64,000 nt of DNA from Bog-532 sp963830385 (GTDB lineage Bacteria; Actinomycetota; Actinomycetes; Streptosporangiales; Streptosporangiaceae): contig CAWHMD010000006.1 of NCBI GenBank assembly GCA_963830385.1, forward strand, positions 124,001-188,000, given 5' to 3'. Positions 15,791-24,803 of the stretch are shown one piece after another; position 1 is the stretch's first letter, and each line of letters opens with the position of its first letter. Made by a program: the position numbers and the translations under genes. The notes beneath the pieces were generated by a model, which saw only the letters and a program-made list of their open reading frames with translations, did not search any database and had not been told where the DNA came from.

Positions 15791-16769
15791 GAGTGCACTA
15801 GCCAGCGGTACATGGGTCTGAACATACCAAGAAACTTATCTCATCCGCCTTTGGGCATCTAGTGAGTAATAGTGTAACTCCCTTCTCTCGGACTGTTTGG
15901 GGCTCAGGCAAGCTAACCGTGCGCTGGCTGATCTACCTACCACAGCAGCAGTTGGAGTCTTCCGGACGTAGTGTTTCCCTCCTTCGCTGTGGTCAGAGAA
16001 TCCCACAGCGGACCTTGCCGTAGCTCCCGTTACGCTTATTTATAGAGAGACGCCTACGTATAGCTAACGGTTTACCTAGAAATTTTCCTCTGATGAGCAA
16101 GGTGGGATCTTGGATCCAGCGTGCAGCTAGACCGACTTTCGGCACTGCACATTCATATAGATTCCGGACTTTTATACTCAATTGGGTAAATTCCGGCGTC
16201 TAGTGCTGTGACGCCAACGTTTGCCTCATGACTCCCAGGTCGATGCGGCTGTCGGCCGACGCCTGATCCGATATTGGTGACTTGTAACCATCAGGATGGA
16301 AGCCGTTCGGTATCGCAGGTACCCTGCCCGCTTGCCAAAGCCAGCGGAAGTGCGGGCAGGCGGCCATACGTTGCGCGCCGGTCCAGTCACCACGCCCTGT
16401 GCATGGCGTATGGACACGTCGGCGCGATGTTCCGATAGCGGATCGCTATCCGAGCGCGCCATCCGGCCTGGCCCTCTGCGCCGTCCGCCGGCGCGGCGAT
16501 TGCAGACGACGGACCGCTTGCTCATAACGGGGAATTCTGAGCGGATATTCACGTGGTCAGCCCGATAGTTCATGGAAGACTGCTGAGGTGGATGCTCGGG
16601 AACCGTGGGATGAGTCCATCGGGCGGACACGCGCCGCGTGCACCCTTATGGCTGGCACCGCGCCCGGCGATGTCGCGGTCGGCGCTACGGTGTCCGGGCT
16701 GCTCGCGCGGGTCGCGGCGATGCTGGCGGCCAGCGCCAGCCGGTAATGTCCCTTGATCACGGTCAGAGG
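15791..16769. other. Gene-poor stretch between the GNAT gene and the LysR remnant
   Basis: No frame here has convincing coding character. Short stem-loops are visible: CCTGCCCGC (16323-16331) pairs with GCGGGCAGG (16352-16360), and GATAGCG (16434-16440) pairs with CGCTATC (16444-16450). The stretch also contains a possible lone IS end at 16200. The first part (15840-16200) is relatively AT-rich. It reads as decayed mobile-element debris. Confidence 0.4.
16200..16228 (+). repeat. Possible solo IS630-type terminal repeat
   Basis: The sequence starts CTAGTGCTGTGACGCCAACG and continues with TTTGCC. It resembles the end of the IS630 element at 56.99-58.21 kb (CTAGTGCCGTA ... ACGTTTGCCC), including the TA next to the end. 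No partner end or transposase is attached, so it would be a relic. Confidence 0.35.
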
Positions 16770-17000
16770 CCGGGAGCGCGGATGGGTACGCAGCGGGCTG
16801 CCGGCTCGCGGATCGCGTCGGCGAATGCCGAGACAACAGGGTGGTGGCGGGTTCCTTTCCGGCAGGCGATGCGTGTGCGGCGGCGAGAGGCCAGGGGGGT
16901 GAGCGTTGACCCCTGGTGGGGTATCGGTCACGCCGAGCTGGGGGATGAGCGAGACGCCCTGCCCTGCTGCCACAAGGGCCAGGACGGCGGAATCTGTCAA
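16770..17000 (-). pseudogene. LysR-type regulator, C-terminal fragment with frameshifts
   Basis: The frame begins DSAVLALVAAGQGVSLIPQL, the usual last helix and strand of a LysR effector-binding domain. It then drifts into nonsense, while another frame continues with RTRIACRKGTRHHPVVSAFA and DAIREPA, the typical LysR tail. So only the last ~75 residues survive, split across two frames. The DNA-binding N-terminus is missing; the IS3-family remnant begins right at its 5' edge, which probably explains the loss. Confidence 0.65.
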
Positions 17001-17027
17001 CGTGAATGAGGCACCGGTTCTGGGTTT

Positions 17028-18050
17028 TTACCGGGTGGTGGCCTCCGTGTTTGGGGGTGGGTTGATCCAGGAGCTGGCGGGGATTTCCGGGGGCTCGGGC
17101 GGCCTGGTGACGAAGCGCTCGGGGTGGGCGGTGTAGGCGGCGCTGAGGGTGGCGGCTCGTTGCTGGCGGACGGCGGGGGCGTGTCCGTGGTGAAGGTCGG
17201 CCGGGGTGTGCAGGCCGATGCCCGAGTGGCGGTGGCCGTGGTTGTACCAGGTGACAAATGCCTGGCAGTGCGCCCGGGCGGCTTCGATCGAGGCGAAGCG
17301 GGCCGGGAACCCGGGCCGGTATTTCAGGGTCTTGAACTGCGCTTCTGAGTACGGGTTGTCATTGCTGATGTGGGGGCGGGAGTGGGATTGGGTGACGCCG
17401 AGGTCGGCGAGCAGGAACGCGACCGGTCTGGACGTCATGGAGGAGCCGCGGTCGGCGTGGATGGTCAGCTGCCCGCGGCTGATGCCCTGTTTGGCGCAGG
17501 TGGCGGCGATGAGCTTCTCCGCCAGGACGGCGGACTCGCGGGCCGCCAGCATCCAGCCCGTCACGTAGCGGGAATGGATATCGAGGATCACGTACAGGTA
17601 GTAGTAGGTCCATTTCGCCGGCCCGTGCAGCTTGGTGATGTCCCACGACCAGACCTGGTTCGGGCCGGTGGCCAGCAGCTCAGGCTTGGCCGCGGCGGGG
17701 TGAACAGCTTGCCGGCGTCGCTCGCGGGTCTCCCCGGCCCGGCGCAGCAGCCGGTAGAACGTGGATTGGGAGCCCAGGTAGATGCCTTCGTCCAGCAGGG
17801 TGGCCCAGACCTCGGCCGGGGCCAGGTCAGCGAACCGCGGCGCGTGCAGCGCGTCCAGGATGGCCTGCCGTTCCGCGGCGGTCAGGGCGCGGGGCTGCGC
17901 CCGGTCCCGGTGCGGCACCGGTGCCGGGCGCGGCGGTACCGGGCTGATCCGGTGGCGGCGGTACCAGCTGGCCTGCGGCACGCCCGCCGCCGCGCACGCG
18001 GCCCGGGTGCCGATCCTCGGCGCCATCGCGGTGATCGCCTCGCTGGTCAC
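17028..18050 (-). CDS. IS3-family transposase OrfB (integrase core)
   Basis: 340 residues from GTG 18050, whose first bases overlap the orfA stop (GTGA), the usual IS3 layout. An N-terminal helix-turn-helix-like part (ITAMAPRIGTRAACAAAGVP, SWYRRH) is followed by the DDE core: first Asp in WSWDITKLHG, second in HADRGSSMTS and Glu in DNPYSEAQFKTLKY, then WYNHGHRHSGIGLHTP. All three acids are present. A longer frame reaching 18266 is open but fuses unrelated upstream sequence. With orfA truncated, autonomous transposition is unlikely. Confidence 0.82.
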   Translation of the reverse strand: MTSEAITAMAPRIGTRAACAAAGVPQASWYRRHRISPVPPRPAPVPHRDRAQPRALTAAERQAILDALHAPRFADLAPAEVWATLLDEGIYLGSQSTFYRLLRRAGETRERRRQAVHPAAAKPELLATGPNQVWSWDITKLHGPAKWTYYYLYVILDIHSRYVTGWMLAARESAVLAEKLIAATCAKQGISRGQLTIHADRGSSMTSRPVAFLLADLGVTQSHSRPHISNDNPYSEAQFKTLKYRPGFPARFASIEAARAHCQAFVTWYNHGHRHSGIGLHTPADLHHGHAPAVRQQRAATLSAAYTAHPERFVTRPPEPPEIPASSWINPPPNTEATTR

Positions 18051-18150
18051 GGCGTCGGCCCCGGCTCGTTGCCCGCGCCCTCGGAGAGCTTCTCCAAGAG
18101 CGCCTGAAGTTTTGCCTGGACTTCCACCACGAAGCGGGACGTGGCCAGCT
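18047..18150 (-). pseudogene. IS3-family OrfA, C-terminal remnant
   Basis: About 30 residues (ELATSRFVVEVQAKLQALLE, then KLSEGAGNEPG) match the closing coiled region of IS3 OrfA proteins. The helix-turn-helix N-terminus is absent. It stops at TGA 18047-18049, overlapping the OrfB start. Confidence 0.6.
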
Positions 18151-18159
18151 CTATACGTG

Positions 18160-18325
18160 GCGGCCAACTCGTAACCGAGCTGTCTGAGACAGACGCAGAG
18201 CTGGTTAATCTGTGCATGCGCTGCGTGATGCCCGAGCAAGAGGACGCCGGTGACTTCGATGACCAAGCCTGGAGTGGTTGGTCAACTGAGGCGATGGCCT
18301 CGTCGCGCGTGCGCACGTCAGTCAT
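18160..18325 (-). pseudogene. Third gene of the FtsK/WXG operon, frameshifted and cut by the IS3 remnant
   Basis: ATG 18325 lies 3 nt after the stop of the WXG100-like gene. The first ~20 codons (MTDVRTRDEAIASVDQPLQA) have strong G/C third positions, then this bias moves to another frame, which reads GLVIEVTGVLLLGHHAAHAQ and INQLCVCLRQLGYELAATYR. So the gene seems to have a frameshift near 18265-18280 and loses its 3' end at the IS junction. The visible part looks helical and could be a small partner of the WXG protein; no family recognised. Confidence 0.5.
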
Positions 18326-18328
18326 CGG

Positions 18329-18613
18329 TCAGTGTCCGCGGAACTGCTCCAGCGCCGCTGCCTTCTTTTGCATGGCAGGTGCGTATTGGCCCTTTAGCTT
18401 TTCTGAGAGCTGGCTCAGTGCTTTGACCGTCTGCTTGAAATCCTGCTCGAACTTCTGCCGCTCCGCGTCCTGCCATCCTGAGTTGTCAAGAGCGCGAGAC
18501 AAGGCACGAGCCACCTGCTGCAACTGATCAGCGGATGATGTCAGCGTCTTGGCAAGCTGTTTCAGTTTCTCCGGGTCTGCGTGAACGTCAGGCACGGCGC
18601 ACTCCTCACTCAC
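18329..18613 (-). CDS. WXG100-like helical-hairpin protein
   Basis: 94 residues, two predicted helices around a central SGWQDAERQKFEQDF, the place where WXG100 proteins have the W-x-G turn; here it is W-Q-D, a known variation in the superfamily. The C-terminal helix lacks an obvious Y-x-x-x-D/E export signal. The gene overlaps the end of the Sel1-FtsK gene by 8 bp. WXG100 proteins are normally secreted by EccC/FtsK ATPases in type VII systems; here only the ATPase is present, so it may be a partner or ligand of that ATPase rather than an exported protein. Confidence 0.7.
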   Translation of the reverse strand: MSEECAVPDVHADPEKLKQLAKTLTSSADQLQQVARALSRALDNSGWQDAERQKFEQDFKQTVKALSQLSEKLKGQYAPAMQKKAAALEQFRGH

Positions 18614-21600
18614 TGAGCGTAGCTGCCACGACCTGGGCCACCCACCCGCGCGACGGCGGTGCGTATGCGGTCACCCTGGTCGAGACACCACGATCTTCGT
18701 TGACTATCAGCAGCTGGCTCTCGCGAAGGTCGGCTGCTTGGCCAGTTCCGATGAAGGCGTGGGAGTCGTCGTCACTCATTTTCCCGGCGACTCGCCAGCC
18801 GACTTCGCGCATCATGCGTGGGGTGAGCCGGCGAGATGCCCCGGTCACGCTGTCCGACCATACCCAAACATGGACCCCGACTTCCGGGCCGTCACGCATC
18901 ACTCGTTCCAGCTTCTCGATGAGGTCGCCGTCGACATCGAGACTCCCCAGGTCCGAGTCCAACTCTCGTGCTCGGTGGACGCCAAACAGGAAGAGGAACT
19001 TGGGAGACCGGCCGAAGTCGTCTTGTCCGACCCGTTCGTTGACCTCATCCAGGTAGGCCGCGAGCACGTCGGGGAACGCACGCCGCCGCTTGAGCGTGAT
19101 GCGTTGCGCGTCCAGCAACGGCTCGAACAATGCATCCAGGCCGTCCTCGTTCGACATGAAGTCGATGACATCTACCGCCGAGTGCGTCATGGCTCCGGAA
19201 GCCACCGCAGCGGCAAGCAGCCCGTACGCTGGTCCCCCGGCCGGTTCAATGCCGGTGTTCTTGCCATCACCACTGCGAACGATCGCCAACACATTGGCTC
19301 CGCCCTCGCGGGACAGAACCAGATCGCCGCGGTCGCCCACCGTCATCGGCGCGCCAGAACGAATCCGAACCGGGAACACGCCGGAAGCTGTGAGTTCCTC
19401 TCGGAACTGGCGCGGGTTCTCACTGTCGAGCGGGACCAGCGAGTTGCCCTCGAACACCATCGGGACTCGCGTGAATCCGGCTTCGTTCGCCTTGTCTCGC
19501 ATCACTTGCAGGCGCGCCACACGGTCAGCCTCAGTCAGCAAGGCGCCTTTAAATCGTTCATTGGCCTCCACTGCCCCGGCCGCAGTATTGAGGATCCCCT
19601 CGCCGTGGCTGGTGAGGTATTCGCCGGCGTTGTTGCCGTCGCCGAGCACCTTGTGGGCATCCGACTCCGCCGCGGGGAGCAAGATTCGTACGGGAAGCAG
19701 CTGCGGGACATGCGCCCCGAGTGCTTCAAGACCCGCAAGGCTCTGAGAACCCAGGAGGACGTGGACACCGAAGCCCCGTCCTTGCCGGATGATCGACTCG
19801 AGCAGATCGGCCGCCGCGAGCCCGACCTTGTCGTTACGGGCGAAGAGCACCTGGAACTCATCGAACACCAGAAGTATGCGCGGGATCTTGCTGCCCTTCG
19901 TCTCCCTGAGCGCCTGCATCCCGGCCTGTCGTCCTCCGGTGGCGCGCAACAGTTCCGCGCGTTGGGTTATTTCTGCCTGCAAAGACTCCAGGACGCTGAG
20001 GCCAAACTCGCGGTCGGATTCGATGGCGATGACCTTCGCGTGGGGTAGTTTTTCCTCGGCGTACGCCTTGAACTCCACGCCTTCCTTGAAGTCGATCAGA
20101 TAGAGTTCCAGCTCATCGGGCCCGTAAAGGGTCGTCAAGCCGCCAACGTACGTGTGCAGCAACGTTGATTTGCCGGAGCCAGGGCGGCCGACGAGCAAGG
20201 CGCCCGCATGGTCGCTGGAGTCAAATCCGAGGACCGCGACGTCGCGCGCGCCCTTCTGGCCGACAGGGGCGAAAAGGCCGCGTGTGCTGTTATCGCGCCA
20301 CCACGTCTTCGGGTCCCCGGCCTTGGTCCGCGTCGCAGCGCCGCCCAGTTCGGGTCGCAATCCTCGCGCCGCGACGTTGCCGTACATCCCGAATACGTTG
20401 TCGAACGTGACGGCGGCTTCGGTCCGGTAGACGCTTGCTCGGCCAACGCTGTCGATGATCCGCTTGGCGACCTCGGTCCGCTCGGGAAGGAGGTCGTGCT
20501 CGAACGAAGCCTCGAGTTGGTAGCCGGCCAAGTTGTCGGAGAACCCGCCCTGAAGGTTGAGTTTCCTCATCGAGGTGGATAGTTGCGTCACGTCGACGCC
20601 GTAGGGAGCCTGCACGCTCGCATCCACGGCCATCAAGGTGAAGACGCCACAGCGGGGCCCGTTTGCGACGATGCTCTTCAGCCGAGCCGCCCACTCCGCG
20701 GTGAGTCCATTGGGGAAATCAAACAGAATCAGCAATCTGTAGGGTTCCGCGACCTCGCCGGCGGCGTCGTTGAACTCGTCGATCGTCTGGTAAGTGGTGC
20801 GAAGGTACTTCTGGATGACCAGTTCGATGTGGGCGCTCAACTCGGTCAGCCGGGCTTCGAGGTCGTGCGACGATGACCAGACCTTGCCGCCGATAAGGTC
20901 GGCGTCGTATTCCGCCAAATTGAGCAGCTCGCCAGCGGACTGCCCAAGGCCCACTGGATCGAAAACGCAGAATTTGACCTCTCCCGGCGCCACCGAGAGC
21001 AGCTGACGCAGCATCATCGAACGCACGAAGCTGTGAGCCGTTGTCCGGGATGGGCCGTCGTGCATGAGATACCAACTGTCGTGCAGGGAAAATCCCCAAG
21101 GGATACGGAGATCGGCGCCAAATCCCGCGTTCGACCCGAGCCGCTGATCCTGGTTCGGGATCAGCGCACCGCCGTACGCGAGTCGCAGTCCAAGGTTCGC
21201 TTCGTCCTCGAGACTCCATGAGTCCCAGGCCGCGCTGGACCACGGCTGCAAAACTGTCGGAAGCTTGAGCGCCGAGCGGGCCGCTCGCGATGCGATGGGG
21301 TTGAAGGCATCACGCGAACGTTCTGCGGCTGCCTGTGACGCGGACTCACGGGCCTGCTCTGCCTCGGCTACTTGTCCGGACGCCGCACCAATTGCATCCG
21401 CCAAGCCGCTGAGTCGCTGCGCGACCCGGCCGAGGGCATCCGTACCCTTCTGGCGCAGACCGCCCCCGAAGGTCTTCCCCTCTGCCTGCTGCAAAGACGC
21501 TCGCGCCTCTTCAAGGTCGGTGTCGAAGGCCCGAACCTGCGGCTCCGCCAAGCCCCACTGTCCGGCATGACCGGACTTCGCGCTGAGCCACTCACCCGGT

Positions 21601-22520
21601 GAAGGCGCCGGGATCGGCGTCCGGGAGGGGTGCTTCTTGCCACGCTCTGGCTCCGCTTTGAACCTGCCGCGAATGACCCCGAAGCGCTTACGGATTTCCT
21701 CGTCCGCGCCCTTGAGCGCCGCAAGTCTTGCCTGCTGCTCTTGAACGACCATAGTGGCCGCGATCCACCGCCGGCCGAGTTCCTGCCTCTGCGAAGCAAG
21801 CGCGCTGTAGAGGGCAGTCACGTCAGCCCACAATTGGCCCACGTCAGGTCGCGCGTCGCCCGAACTCCCGCTGCCTTTTTCACGCTCGAAGGCGGCCAGC
21901 ATCGCTGCTGCGCGCTCGTGCCCCAGTCCGGCGGCACGCTCGAACGCTGCTTTCGACTCGACGTGATCGCCTAGCCCGTAGAGAGATACCCCGAGCCCAT
22001 ACGCGCAGGCAGCATCGCCAAGCTCCGCACCCCGGCGGTACGCCTCAGCGGCAACGACCCAGTCGCGTCGCTGCTCGTGGATTCTCCCAATGCCCCAGAA
22101 CCCAGCCGGGTCGCCGCTGTCGGCGGCCTGGCGCAGGTAGCCCAGTGCTTGGTCTGTTTCTCCGTCGCCGGCCAGCATCAGGCCCAAGTTGAGCGCCGCG
22201 ATCGTACTGCCCGATTCGATCGAGCGAAGGTAGGCCGCTTTCGCGCCCTCTTTGTCGCCGATATCGGCCAGCAGGTTTCCGAGGCTCATCGCCGCTTCTC
22301 GATGCCCACGGTCTTCCGCGCGCTTGAAGGCAGCTCTCGCGCGGTCGACGTCGCCACTACGGCGCAGGGCATTACCAAGGAAGATCGCCGCTTCCGCGTC
22401 CCCCAGTTCGTCCGCTTGCCGGTAAGCCTCCAGCTCACCCGCTGAATCCCCCGAAGCAGCACGGTTGGACGCGTACTGCATCAGTTCATCGACACCCACA
22501 GGCCCCCACACTTCCGGCAT
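18606..22520 (-). CDS. Sel1/TPR-repeat plus FtsK/EccC-like ATPase fusion
   Basis: 1,304 residues. The first ~210 residues are Sel1/TPR-type repeats (ALGYLRQAADSGDPAGFWGI and similar). A coiled region (about 225-400) follows, then an FtsK/EccC-type region with one clear active ATPase: P-loop GRPGSGKST, Walker B ILLVFDEF and SQSLAGLEALG downstream. A C-terminal half resembles a degenerate second ATPase (VRSGDGKNTG). I see no membrane helix, unlike EccC or FtsK. Genes before and after are spaced by 9 nt or overlap. Likely role: an NTP-driven pump or remodeller of DNA or protein in a conflict system; the Sel1 repeats may bind partners. The function is inference. Confidence 0.75.
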   Translation of the reverse strand: MPEVWGPVGVDELMQYASNRAASGDSAGELEAYRQADELGDAEAAIFLGNALRRSGDVDRARAAFKRAEDRGHREAAMSLGNLLADIGDKEGAKAAYLRSIESGSTIAALNLGLMLAGDGETDQALGYLRQAADSGDPAGFWGIGRIHEQRRDWVVAAEAYRRGAELGDAACAYGLGVSLYGLGDHVESKAAFERAAGLGHERAAAMLAAFEREKGSGSSGDARPDVGQLWADVTALYSALASQRQELGRRWIAATMVVQEQQARLAALKGADEEIRKRFGVIRGRFKAEPERGKKHPSRTPIPAPSPGEWLSAKSGHAGQWGLAEPQVRAFDTDLEEARASLQQAEGKTFGGGLRQKGTDALGRVAQRLSGLADAIGAASGQVAEAEQARESASQAAAERSRDAFNPIASRAARSALKLPTVLQPWSSAAWDSWSLEDEANLGLRLAYGGALIPNQDQRLGSNAGFGADLRIPWGFSLHDSWYLMHDGPSRTTAHSFVRSMMLRQLLSVAPGEVKFCVFDPVGLGQSAGELLNLAEYDADLIGGKVWSSSHDLEARLTELSAHIELVIQKYLRTTYQTIDEFNDAAGEVAEPYRLLILFDFPNGLTAEWAARLKSIVANGPRCGVFTLMAVDASVQAPYGVDVTQLSTSMRKLNLQGGFSDNLAGYQLEASFEHDLLPERTEVAKRIIDSVGRASVYRTEAAVTFDNVFGMYGNVAARGLRPELGGAATRTKAGDPKTWWRDNSTRGLFAPVGQKGARDVAVLGFDSSDHAGALLVGRPGSGKSTLLHTYVGGLTTLYGPDELELYLIDFKEGVEFKAYAEEKLPHAKVIAIESDREFGLSVLESLQAEITQRAELLRATGGRQAGMQALRETKGSKIPRILLVFDEFQVLFARNDKVGLAAADLLESIIRQGRGFGVHVLLGSQSLAGLEALGAHVPQLLPVRILLPAAESDAHKVLGDGNNAGEYLTSHGEGILNTAAGAVEANERFKGALLTEADRVARLQVMRDKANEAGFTRVPMVFEGNSLVPLDSENPRQFREELTASGVFPVRIRSGAPMTVGDRGDLVLSREGGANVLAIVRSGDGKNTGIEPAGGPAYGLLAAAVASGAMTHSAVDVIDFMSNEDGLDALFEPLLDAQRITLKRRRAFPDVLAAYLDEVNERVGQDDFGRSPKFLFLFGVHRARELDSDLGSLDVDGDLIEKLERVMRDGPEVGVHVWVWSDSVTGASRRLTPRMMREVGWRVAGKMSDDDSHAFIGTGQAADLRESQLLIVNEDRGVSTRVTAYAPPSRGWVAQVVAATLSE

Positions 22521-22529
22521 CGAGCAGTT

Positions 22530-23531
22530 TTACTGGTCGGCGCCCTGCGTCACGGCAATGACACGCTCATTCTCGGTCCAGAAGGAATCCCTGGTCAGGC
22601 CGAAGTCCGTGTAGATGAACATTCCGTTGCTCACCACGGAACTCATTACCCCTGCATCGACACCGTGCGACATACACCAGTTGCTGACCTTCATGACATC
22701 GTGATCGGAGCCAGGGAGGAGAAAGACAAGGTCTTTCCACTGATTCTGCGCCGCGACGGTTGATTCACGAAGACCGGCAAGCAGGCCCTCCAGCTCACGC
22801 TCCGACCTGACTCCAAGGCCGCGGAAAGAGGCCTGGGAAAGCTCATGCTGGCGCACGCCGTTGACGAAGTCGGTGTTGGCCATCCCAAACGCCTTCTCGA
22901 CGTGTTCGGCCTTCTCGAAGCACTGCTGGTACTTGGCCATCATCTCTTCAAGCGCACCGTGAACCGAGTGCACCATCTTCCACCGCAAGGCGTCTTCCGG
23001 GTCCTGGAAGGTCGGGGCGGGGGGCTCGACCGACACTCCCTGCGAGACGAGAGATTGCGGTGTGCCCACGACCTGCTGAGGTTTCAGCTCGTCCTTCAGG
23101 AACGCCGACAAAAGGCTCCCGAACTTGTCACCTTCAGGGGTGCCCAGCTTGAGGTTGTCCTCGCGGCCCCAGAACATGAAGCCGTCCAGGCTGTCGACTG
23201 GCCCAAAGAGAATCTGGAACCATCCGGCCTGCGTCGTCTGTAGCTGAGCCCTCGACTTGGGGCGCTTCAATACCTTTATCTCGCGCTCCGAGGGGAACGC
23301 CATGGCCAGCGTGCTGCCTCGACCGAACAGAATCGCGGGTGTCGGACTTTCTGGGACACCAAACCCCGATCCGACCATCGGATCTGCGAGGCGCAGCACG
23401 ATCTCGCAGCTCCTGGTGTCGATACCAGCCTGGCTGATCGCGTAGGCCCACTGCGGGTCCTGGAGCAGAGCGTCAAGGCCGACGCCAACGTAGCTCGGAA
23501 GCTTCGGCTTCTTGTTTCCAAACAGTGCCAT
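22530..23531 (-). CDS. Unrecognised protein, first gene of the Sel1-FtsK/WXG operon
   Basis: 333 residues from ATG 23531, which has AGGGG about 6 nt upstream; an upstream in-frame start at 23639 would add 36 residues of Arg/His-rich sequence and lacks such a site. The N-terminus is ALFGNKKPKLPSYVGVGLDA; the middle has LWGRED-like aromatic patches (GFMFWGREDNLK), and the C-terminal third is helical, ending near VIAVTQGADQ. No signal peptide or membrane helix. Nine bp separate it from the FtsK fusion gene, so they are co-transcribed. I do not recognise the family. Confidence 0.6.
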   Translation of the reverse strand: MALFGNKKPKLPSYVGVGLDALLQDPQWAYAISQAGIDTRSCEIVLRLADPMVGSGFGVPESPTPAILFGRGSTLAMAFPSEREIKVLKRPKSRAQLQTTQAGWFQILFGPVDSLDGFMFWGREDNLKLGTPEGDKFGSLLSAFLKDELKPQQVVGTPQSLVSQGVSVEPPAPTFQDPEDALRWKMVHSVHGALEEMMAKYQQCFEKAEHVEKAFGMANTDFVNGVRQHELSQASFRGLGVRSERELEGLLAGLRESTVAAQNQWKDLVFLLPGSDHDVMKVSNWCMSHGVDAGVMSSVVSNGMFIYTDFGLTRDSFWTENERVIAVTQGADQ

Positions 23532-23577
23532 TTCCCACCCCTTGCGCTCGGTCACCGAAAAGACCACCGGCCAGTGC

Positions 23578-23641
23578 ACATGCGTGTGCCTAGAAGGTGA
23601 CGCGGTACCCGGACGCGCGGTGCACAAAGGCACATGCATGT
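23578..23641. promoter_or_regulatory. 14-bp inverted repeat upstream of the Sel1-FtsK operon
   Basis: ACATGCGTGTGCCT (23578-23591) pairs with AGGCACATGCATGT (23628-23641) with a single mismatch, across a 36-bp gap. It lies 47-110 bp upstream of the operon start. The wide gap suggests two half-sites for a regulator rather than a hairpin. Confidence 0.45.
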
Positions 23642-23730
23642 TGCGAAGCCGTTATGAAATTTCATCCCTACATGACGGCTTCCTAGGACGCCATCGCAGC
23701 CACGGAGCGACGCCGACCATGGCTCTCGCA

Positions 23731-23747
23731 GTTGTCAAATAGACAAC
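23731..23747. promoter_or_regulatory. GTTGTC-N5-GACAAC dyad in the divergent intergenic region
   Basis: A perfect 6-bp inverted repeat with a 5-bp AT-rich spacer, between the FtsK operon and the nuclease gene. The spacing fits a dimeric helix-turn-helix repressor. The rest of 23532-24005 holds nothing else I can support. Confidence 0.4.
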
Positions 23748-24005
23748 AGTGAGCGTTTCCCAAGTCATAGGGCGAACGCCCAGATCGGCCCAGTCTGCGT
23801 AGACTGCTAGAGACGGCGCCGTCAATCTGTTTCGCACCTGACGGCGGATCCGGATGGTCAAGCGGGGGCAGTATCGTCCCACATGAGACGTGATCCAGCG
23901 TGAGCTGGTCCGCGCGGGCTTTACCCAAACTAAAGGCACCGAACATGTCCTCGCCTAGAATCTGCCGCTCAAGGACGAGAGGCAGCACAAGGAGGGGAGT
24001 GGGCC

Positions 24006-24803
24006 GTGGCGAAAGAAAAGGATCCGGCTGAAGTGATCCAGACGATCGCGCAGTCGATCAGGGTAAGCCAGCGGGGAGCGCGGCGGGTGCGGGCGCACAG
24101 GTTCAAGGAGCTGTTCGGCTACCAGGTGCTGAACACTCAGCGCCGTCAGAGGATCGAGCAGCTGATGGCCGAAGCCGGGATCGAGGTACGGCCGTCGCTG
24201 GAGGAAGCAAAACGCGACGACTGGCTGGTCATGTCCATACCGGTCAAGGTTCCCGTCACGGAGGCCAGTCCTGATCCAGCGCCGACACCGGAATGGTTCG
24301 CGCACATGGCATCAGTGCGCACGGACACCGAGCGTGAAGTTGAGATGCACTTTGCCTCGCCGTTGTTCCGCGATGGGCTGCGTTACAGCGAGGACCAGGA
24401 AGCGGCCGGTTTTGGCATCCAGTGGGCCCGCGGAAGCCGCCCGGGGCACGTCGAGGCCGACCTGCTGTACTTCGCCAGCGATGTGCATGACGTGAAGAAC
24501 GGCGAGCCGCTGGTCCTTGTGGAGTGCAAACGCCTGCTCAAGGACGAGAACGGCCTCCAGGCGGCGGCCAATCAGGCGCACAGCTATGCGCTGTGGGCTG
24601 TGCCCGCCTACTACGTCATCACCGATGGCAGAACTGTCAGCGTGTGGGACTTCCAAGGCGCCATCGCTCCCGACAGGGAAGTGCTCAGGGTGAGCCAGGC
24701 CGAACTGGCCGACAGCTTTGATGCTCTTTACTCCCGCCTGAATCCTCGGGCCGCAGCAGCGGCACGCCGGACCAAGGTCAGCCGACTCACGGAATCCCGG
24801 TGA
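24006..24803 (+). CDS. HSDR_N-type (PD-(D/E)xK) nuclease-domain protein
   Basis: 265 residues from GTG with a strong AAGGAGGGG site. A basic helical N-terminus (RRVRAHRFKELFGYQVLN) could bind DNA. The C-terminal half resembles the nuclease domain at the N-terminus of type I restriction HsdR: VEMHFASPLFRDGLRYSED, then HVEADLLYF with D152 and LVLVECKR with E173-x-K175, followed by AAANQAHSYALWAVPAYYVI. The ordered Asp...Glu-x-Lys supports an active metal-dependent nuclease. It lacks helicase domains. It sits alone between the FtsK operon (divergent) and the 583/911-residue pair (same strand, 247 bp on). Confidence 0.75.
   Translation: MAKEKDPAEVIQTIAQSIRVSQRGARRVRAHRFKELFGYQVLNTQRRQRIEQLMAEAGIEVRPSLEEAKRDDWLVMSIPVKVPVTEASPDPAPTPEWFAHMASVRTDTEREVEMHFASPLFRDGLRYSEDQEAAGFGIQWARGSRPGHVEADLLYFASDVHDVKNGEPLVLVECKRLLKDENGLQAAANQAHSYALWAVPAYYVITDGRTVSVWDFQGAIAPDREVLRVSQAELADSFDALYSRLNPRAAAAARRTKVSRLTESR

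Larger units (their letters stand above)
17014..18160 (-). mobile_element. IS3-family element remnant (orfB plus the end of orfA)
   Basis: An intact orfB and only the last ~30 residues of orfA are present, so one end is lost. The left limit is near 17014 and the right limit near 18145-18165, where the third gene of the FtsK/WXG operon resumes. I could not find both terminal repeats. The insertion or rearrangement cut that operon on one side and a LysR gene on the other. Confidence 0.6.

Noticed and set aside
18047..18325. A single intact 92-residue gene
   Set aside because: The frame mixes a shifted upstream gene with the tail of IS3 orfA; third-position bias changes frame in the middle.
18329..23531. 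A type VII secretion (ESX) locus
   Set aside because: Only an FtsK/EccC-like ATPase and a WXG100-like gene are present. EccB, EccD, EccE and mycosin are missing and the ATPase has no membrane helices.
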